From assembly GCA_023458035.1 (NCBI GenBank), contig JAEXAX010000017.1, positions 62,001 to 126,000 on the forward strand: DNA of 64,000 nucleotides, in the 5' to 3' direction. The notes beneath the pieces were generated by a model. It saw only the letters and a program-made list of their open reading frames with translations, did not search any database and had not been told where the DNA came from. The translations under genes were made by a program, and so were the position numbers. Positions 59,480 to 64,000 of this stretch are shown piece after piece; position 1 is the first letter of the stretch; every line of letters begins with the position of its first letter. The stretch is from Bacillota bacterium. GTDB taxonomy: Bacteria > Bacillota > Clostridia > Lachnospirales > Lachnospiraceae.

Positions 59480-60655
59480 ATGTTAGATCAAAGAGTGTTT
59501 TTGATCGTGTTGGATAGTTTTGGTGTCGGACATGCGCCGGATGCCGCCGATTTTGGGGACAAGGGAGCAAACACCCTAAAGACCATTGCGGCTTCTGAAA
59601 AGTATCACACACCATTGATGAATCGTATCGGCCTGGCCAATATTGACGGAGTTGATTGTCTGCCGAAAGAAGAGGCGACCATCGGAAGCTACGGCCGTTT
59701 TGCCGAAGCTTCTAAAGGAAAAGATACGACCATCGGTCATTGGGAGATCGCCGGTATCGTATCAAAGGAGCCCATGCCAACCTATCCGGACGGTTTCCCG
59801 GAGGAAGTGTTGCAGCCGTTTTGTGAACGTACCGGCCGTGGTTATTTGTGTAATAAGCCGTATTCGGGGACAGATGTCATCCGTGACTTCGGTGAGGAGC
59901 ATATGAAGACCGGAAAGCTGATCGTCTATACCTCGGCGGATAGTGTTTTTCAAATCGCGGCTCATGAGGAGATCGTTCCGATCGAGGAGTTATACCGTTG
60001 CTGTGAGATTGCCAGAGAGCTGCTCTGCGGCAAGCATGGCGTCGGCCGTGTGATTGCCCGCCCGTTCATCGGTGAACCGGGAGCCTTTGCCAGAACTGCA
60101 AACCGACATGATTTTTCTCTCTTGCCGCCGAAGCCGACCATGTTGGATGCTTTGCAAAAAGCCGGCTATGATACCTACGGCATCGGAAAAATTTATGATA
60201 TTTTCGCCGGTCAGGGAATTGCTCATACCCAGCGGATTCAGGATAACCGGGACGGAATGGTAAAAACCATCGAGATGCTGCAGACAGATTTCAAAGGCCT
60301 TTGTTTTGTGAATTTGGTTGACTTTGATATGCTCTATGGTCATCGTAATGACATTGACGGTTATGCCGCCGCGGCCACTCTGTTTGATGAACAGCTGCAA
60401 GAGTTTGTAGCCGGTATGCGTGACAATGATATCGTGATGATGACTGCCGATCACGGCTGCGACCCGGGCTTTCCCGGCACCGATCACAGCCGGGAGTGTA
60501 TTCCGTTCCTGGCCTACGGTAAGCAGATTCGGGAGAATATGAATCTCGGAACCGGAACGACTTATGCCGACATTGCGGCCACCATTTTGGATCTATTTGA
60601 AATAGATAACATAACCGACGGTACCAGCTTTAAGGAGCGTCTGCTGAAGGCCTGA
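59480..60655 (+). CDS. deoB: Phosphopentomutase
   Basis: A 391-residue DeoB of normal length, of the alkaline-phosphatase superfamily. It interconverts ribose/deoxyribose 1- and 5-phosphate, linking nucleoside breakdown with pentose metabolism. Metal-binding points are VLDSFGVGHAPDA (N-terminus), NTLKTIA, DTTIGHWEIAG, and at the end MMTADHGCDPGFPGTDHSRE. ATG 59480 has AAAGGAG upstream. It is the first gene of a nucleoside salvage and transport operon (cdd, ABC genes). Confidence 0.97.
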   Translation: MLDQRVFLIVLDSFGVGHAPDAADFGDKGANTLKTIAASEKYHTPLMNRIGLANIDGVDCLPKEEATIGSYGRFAEASKGKDTTIGHWEIAGIVSKEPMPTYPDGFPEEVLQPFCERTGRGYLCNKPYSGTDVIRDFGEEHMKTGKLIVYTSADSVFQIAAHEEIVPIEELYRCCEIARELLCGKHGVGRVIARPFIGEPGAFARTANRHDFSLLPPKPTMLDALQKAGYDTYGIGKIYDIFAGQGIAHTQRIQDNRDGMVKTIEMLQTDFKGLCFVNLVDFDMLYGHRNDIDGYAAAATLFDEQLQEFVAGMRDNDIVMMTADHGCDPGFPGTDHSRECIPFLAYGKQIRENMNLGTGTTYADIAATILDLFEIDNITDGTSFKERLLKA

Positions 60656-60685
60656 AGCAACTGCGGGAAGAGAGAAGGAGAAAAC

Positions 60686-61099
60686 ATGACAGATATCGAA
60701 TTGCTGGAGCTGGCCAGAGAGGCCAGAAGCAGCTCATATACTCCCTACTCAAATTTTCGGGTGGGAGCGGCCCTGTTGACCAAAGAGGGGAAAGTCTACA
60801 GAGGATGTAACATCGAAAATGCAGCTTACGGACCGACCAACTGCGCCGAACGAACCGCTTTTTTTACTGCTGTATGTGCCGGTGAAAGAGAGTTTGCCGC
60901 CATTGCTATTGCCGGCGGCAAGGAGGGCACGGACGGTCAGGAGTGCTGCGCGCCATGCGGAGTCTGTCGACAGGTCATGATGGAGTTTTGCCGGCCGGAC
61001 GAATTTCGAATCATCTTGGCGGACGGAAACGGGGGCTGCCGCAGCTATCGGTTAGAGGAACTGCTGCCCATGGGTTTCGGACCGCAGGACCTGACATAA
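60686..61099 (+). CDS. cdd: Cytidine deaminase
   Basis: A 137-residue homotetrameric-type cytidine deaminase. The catalytic motif is NCAERTAFF (Cys zinc ligand and Glu) and the second zinc pair is CCAPCGVCRQ. SSYTPYSNFRVGAALLT is the typical N-terminal motif. It turns (deoxy)cytidine into (deoxy)uridine. ATG 60686 has GAGAAGGAG upstream. It lies between deoB and the nucleoside transporter genes, consistent with salvage. Confidence 0.97.
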   Translation: MTDIELLELAREARSSSYTPYSNFRVGAALLTKEGKVYRGCNIENAAYGPTNCAERTAFFTAVCAGEREFAAIAIAGGKEGTDGQECCAPCGVCRQVMMEFCRPDEFRIILADGNGGCRSYRLEELLPMGFGPQDLT

Positions 61100-61118
61100 A
61101 GAGGAAGGAGGGGTAAAT

Positions 61119-62648
61119 ATGGAATATGTGATAGAAATGAATCATATCACCAAGAAATTTGGGGATTTCAAGGCCAATGACGATATCACCCTGCAGCTAA
61201 AAAAGGGTGAGATTCATGCACTGTTGGGAGAAAACGGCGCCGGAAAATCAACCCTGATGAGTGTACTCTTCGGACTGTATCAGCCGGAGGAGGGGCAGAT
61301 CAAGATCAGAGGCCAAGAGGTGAAGATCAATAATCCGAATGATGCCAATGCTCTTGGCATCGGAATGGTTCATCAGCACTTCAAATTGGTTCATAACTTT
61401 ACGGTTCTGGAAAGCATCGTGCTGGGACATGAAACCGTAAAGCATGGAGTGCTGAAGATGGATGAGGCCAGAAAAAAAGTCATGGCTTTAAGTGAACGGT
61501 ACAAGTTTAAGATCGATCCGGATGCATACATATCGGATATCACTGTCGGTATGCAGCAGAGAGTCGAGATTTTAAAAATGCTGTACTGCGATAATGACAT
61601 CCTGATTTTCGATGAGCCGACGGCCGTGCTGACGCCGCAGGAGATCGATGAGCTGATGAAGGTGATGCAGCAGCTGGTCGAAGAAGGCAAGTCGATCATC
61701 TTTATCACTCATAAGCTCAATGAGATCAAGGCTGTAGCCCACCGCTGCAGCGTACTGAGAAAAGGACGATATATCGGAACCATAGAGGTGGCGGATACGA
61801 CAAAGGAAGCTATGTCTGAAATGATGGTCGGCCGTAAGGTTAACTTTATTATTGATAAAGCTGAGGCAAAGCCGGGAGAGCCTGCCTTTGAGGTGCGCGG
61901 ATTAACGGTGCGCGGCAAAAATGGAAAGGATATGGTAAAAAATGTTTCCTTTACCGTCCGAAAAGGTGAGATCCTGACCATCGCCGGTATCGATGGTAAC
62001 GGACAATCCGAGCTGGTATACGGTATTACCGGTTTGATGCCGCTGGAGGCCGGACAGGTTTTTCTGAACGGTAAGGATATCACTCATGAGAGTATTCGTC
62101 ACAAGTGCATGGACGGATTGGCTCATATTCCGGAGGATCGTCACAAGGACGGACTGGTGCTGGACTATGACCTTCAGGAGAATCTGGTGCTGCAGACCTA
62201 TTACCGACCGGAATTTCAGAAACATGGCTTCCTGAAATTCGATGCCATCCGCGAATATGCAAAAAAATTGATCGAGCGCTTTGATATCCGCAGCGGTCAG
62301 GGTGAAAACAGTATCGTGCGCGGTATGTCCGGCGGTAATCAGCAGAAGGCCATCATTGCTCGTGAGCTGGATCGTAATCCGGAGATCGTCATTGCGGTAC
62401 AACCGGTTCGTGGTCTGGATGTCGGTGCTATCGAGTATATTCATCGCCAGTTGATCGCTCAGCGGGATGCAGGAAAGGCGGTTTTGCTGGTTTCGCTGGA
62501 GTTGGATGAGGTGATGAATGTCAGTGACCGAATCCTGGTTATGTATGAAGGAGAGATCGTGGCCGATGTAGATCCGAAGCAGATCACTGTAGAGGAACTG
62601 GGCTTGTATATGGCCGGTGCCAAAAGGAGTGTGCAGCATGAAAAATAA
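61119..62648 (+). CDS. Nucleoside ABC transporter ATP-binding protein (NupA/YufO type)
   Basis: A 509-residue double ATPase. The first domain has GENGAGKST, VGMQQRVEILKML and LIFDEPTAVLTP. The second has GIDGNGQSELV (degenerate P-loop), MSGGNQQKAIIAREL and IAVQPVRGLDVG (Walker B with Ala-Val-Gln in place of the usual Asp-Glu), as common in this family. With two permeases and a BMP-family lipoprotein it imports nucleosides. ATG 61119 follows GAAGGAGGGG. The lipoprotein gene is not seen here. Confidence 0.9.
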   Translation: MEYVIEMNHITKKFGDFKANDDITLQLKKGEIHALLGENGAGKSTLMSVLFGLYQPEEGQIKIRGQEVKINNPNDANALGIGMVHQHFKLVHNFTVLESIVLGHETVKHGVLKMDEARKKVMALSERYKFKIDPDAYISDITVGMQQRVEILKMLYCDNDILIFDEPTAVLTPQEIDELMKVMQQLVEEGKSIIFITHKLNEIKAVAHRCSVLRKGRYIGTIEVADTTKEAMSEMMVGRKVNFIIDKAEAKPGEPAFEVRGLTVRGKNGKDMVKNVSFTVRKGEILTIAGIDGNGQSELVYGITGLMPLEAGQVFLNGKDITHESIRHKCMDGLAHIPEDRHKDGLVLDYDLQENLVLQTYYRPEFQKHGFLKFDAIREYAKKLIERFDIRSGQGENSIVRGMSGGNQQKAIIARELDRNPEIVIAVQPVRGLDVGAIEYIHRQLIAQRDAGKAVLLVSLELDEVMNVSDRILVMYEGEIVADVDPKQITVEELGLYMAGAKRSVQHEK

Positions 62649-63783
62649 GAAGAGAATATTCAAAGGAGAAGGATTTGCCGCCTTTGGTTCATCATTGCTG
62701 GCGATCATCTGCGGCCTTCTGTTCGGTTTGATCATTTTACTATTAAGTAATCCAAGCCAGGCTTACGGCGGTTTTATGATGATCGTTCAAGGCGGTTTTA
62801 CGGATGGTGTGGCCGGTATCGGGCAGATGCTGTATATCGCAACACCGATTATCATGACCGGTTTGTCGGTGGGCTTTGCCTTTAAAACAGGTCTCTTTAA
62901 CATCGGTGCCGCCGGTCAGTTCACCATGGGGGCGTTTGCCGCTGTTTATGTCGGCGTTAAGTGGACCTTCCTTCCTGCCGGTCTGCACTGGGTCGTAGCC
63001 ATCCTGATGGCTTTGCTGGCCGGTGCGCTCTGGGGACTGGTTCCGGGTCTGTTAAAGGCCTACCTGAATGTAAACGAGGTAATCGCCTCGATCATGATGA
63101 ATTATATCGGTATGTATTTGGTGAACATGGGTGTTCGCCAGACCATTTATAATCAGTTAAAGAATCAGTCTATGGAGGTGGCAGCCAGTGCCAATCTGCC
63201 AAAGGGCGGTCTGGATATGCTGTTCCCGGGAACCAGCATCAATGTCGGTATCTTTTTTGTGATCGGCTTTGTCATTCTGATCTACATCATTTTGAATAAG
63301 ACGGTGCTGGGTTATGAATTAAAGGCCTGCGGTATGAATAAGAATGCCAGCCGTTATGCCGGTATCAACGAAAAACGCAATATCGTGCTGTCAATGGTGA
63401 TGGCCGGCGCTCTGGCCGGGATCGGCGGCGCTCTGCTGTATCTGGCCAACTCCGGAAAATATCTGCAAGTGCTGGATGTCATCGCACCGGAAGGCTTTGC
63501 CGGTATCTCGGTGGCTCTGCTTGGACAGTCGCATCCGGTCGGCATCCTGTTCGCCGGTTTGTTTATCGGATATATTACAGTCGGCGGCTACAATATGCAG
63601 TTGTTTGACTTTGTGCCGGAGATCATCGACATTATCATTGCGGCCATCATCTACTGCGGCGCCTTGTCGTTATTATTCAAGGGCATGATCTATAAGCTGC
63701 AGAACCGTAAGAAACAGAAGGCGGATGCCGCTGCGCAGAGGGCAGCAGAATCTGCGCCGGCAAAAAAGAAGGAGGGGCAATAG
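62638..63783 (+). CDS. Nucleoside ABC transporter permease 1 (YufP type)
   Basis: A 381-residue permease with about nine helices. The segment GLSVGFAFKTGLFNIGAAGQFTMGAFAAVYVG near 80-110 and ACGMNKNASRYAGINEKRNIVLSMVMAGALAGIGGA near 232-268 are typical of the YufP/BPD_transp_2 family. The tail is Lys/Ala-rich. ATG 62638 has AAAAGGAGTG upstream and overlaps the ATPase gene by 11 bases. The second permease starts two bases after the stop. Confidence 0.92.
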   Translation: MKNKKRIFKGEGFAAFGSSLLAIICGLLFGLIILLLSNPSQAYGGFMMIVQGGFTDGVAGIGQMLYIATPIIMTGLSVGFAFKTGLFNIGAAGQFTMGAFAAVYVGVKWTFLPAGLHWVVAILMALLAGALWGLVPGLLKAYLNVNEVIASIMMNYIGMYLVNMGVRQTIYNQLKNQSMEVAASANLPKGGLDMLFPGTSINVGIFFVIGFVILIYIILNKTVLGYELKACGMNKNASRYAGINEKRNIVLSMVMAGALAGIGGALLYLANSGKYLQVLDVIAPEGFAGISVALLGQSHPVGILFAGLFIGYITVGGYNMQLFDFVPEIIDIIIAAIIYCGALSLLFKGMIYKLQNRKKQKADAAAQRAAESAPAKKKEGQ

Positions 63784-63784
63784 C

Positions 63785-64000
63785 ATGAATACCGTTTATT
63801 TTATCATTCAGCAGACAATGTTCTTTGCCATTCCGTTACTGATCGTGGCCATTGGCGCTATGTATTCCGAACGAAGCGGTGTCATCAACATTGCTTTGGA
63901 AGGTATCATGGTAATGGGCGCCTTTGCCGGTATCCTGTTCATCCATACTGTTCAGGAATTTATGAGCGGTCAGCCGGTGCTGCTATTAGCCATACTGATT
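63785..64000 (+). CDS. Nucleoside ABC transporter permease 2 (YufQ type), partial
   Basis: Seventy-two N-terminal codons are visible before the window ends. The start MNTVYFIIQQTMFFAIPLLIVAIGAMYSERSGVINIALEGIMVMGAF has the YufQ/NupC-like pattern, with SERSGVINIALEGIM as the family motif. ATG 63785 has GGAGGGGC upstream, overlapping the previous gene's end. It completes the two-permease set with the preceding gene. The rest lies outside the window. Confidence 0.92.
   Translation, partial: MNTVYFIIQQTMFFAIPLLIVAIGAMYSERSGVINIALEGIMVMGAFAGILFIHTVQEFMSGQPVLLLAILI

Noticed and set aside
1..64000. CRISPR arrays, insertion sequences, prophage or rRNA genes
   Set aside because: No evenly spaced repeats, transposase or integrase genes, phage structural genes or rRNA motifs were seen anywhere in the window.

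Overview
The window looks like a chromosomal segment of a Gram-positive, strictly anaerobic Firmicute, most likely a member of Clostridia (Lachnospiraceae-like). This is inferred from gene content: the [FeFe]-hydrogenase maturases HydE/HydG/HydF, a CIRCE-controlled groES-groEL, a glmS ribozyme, an FMN riboswitch in front of an ECF riboflavin transporter, YesM/YesN-type sugar sensing, MglBAC, FtsEX with a coiled-coil M23 hydrolase, strong AGGAGG ribosome binding sites and canonical sigma-A promoters. Base composition is near 50% GC and even throughout. No insertion sequence, prophage, CRISPR array or rRNA was seen.

Layout. 1-6.4 kb: a partial unknown gene, a DUF2752 membrane protein, two tandem DUF4190-like membrane proteins on the minus strand, Tex, and an OatA-like acyltransferase. 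6.4-13.4 kb: FMN riboswitch-ribU, groES-groEL, hydE-hydG-hydF. 13.4-15.8 kb: tRNA-Leu(CAG), a minus-strand NYN/LOTUS protein and a divergent alpha/beta hydrolase. 15.8-21.4 kb: rpsB-tsf, an OpgB/LtaS-like phosphoglycerol transferase, a DUF624 protein and fabV. 21.4-30.9 kb: a complex intergenic region that may encode a small RNA, a divergent WecG/TagA-like protein, a PucR/CdaR-like regulator, ftsE-ftsX-M23 hydrolase-ctpA, murA and metK. 31-41.8 kb: an RluA-type enzyme, then YesN, YesM and a membrane-linked sugar-binding protein that together look like a three-component sugar sensor, followed by mglA-mglC-mglB, a second binding-protein-like lipoprotein and a FucU/RbsD mutarotase. 41.9-48.8 kb: an unrecognised 813-residue exported protein, a shikimate-kinase-like enzyme, ribozyme-controlled glmS and an M3 oligoendopeptidase. 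48.8-57 kb: a five-gene oligopeptide ABC transporter plus a small membrane protein. 57-64 kb: minus-strand TraX and thermonuclease genes, a YfcE phosphoesterase, and a nucleoside salvage and uptake operon (deoB, cdd, ABC ATPase and two permeases) cut by the window end.

The most unusual part is the oligopeptide transporter. OppB and OppD have normal length and architecture. OppC carries about 300 extra residues between its first transmembrane helix and its conserved core, and these form seven RCC1-type repeats, enough for a full beta-propeller that should sit outside the membrane. OppF has about 180 extra residues of predicted coiled coil between Walker A and the Q-loop. OppA has a charged helical insert of about 95 residues. 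Three of five subunits of one transporter are thus enlarged, and a single-pass 67-residue protein closes the cluster. An M3 oligoendopeptidase gene lies just upstream, consistent with peptide import and use. An almost perfect 59-bp inverted repeat lies between oppA and oppB.

Genes on cell-wall growth and division recur (OatA-like, OpgB-like, FtsEX/M23, CtpA, MurA, GlmS). Start sites were chosen by ribosome binding site and family N-terminus. All family assignments rest on reading the sequence and remembered family signatures; no database search was run.
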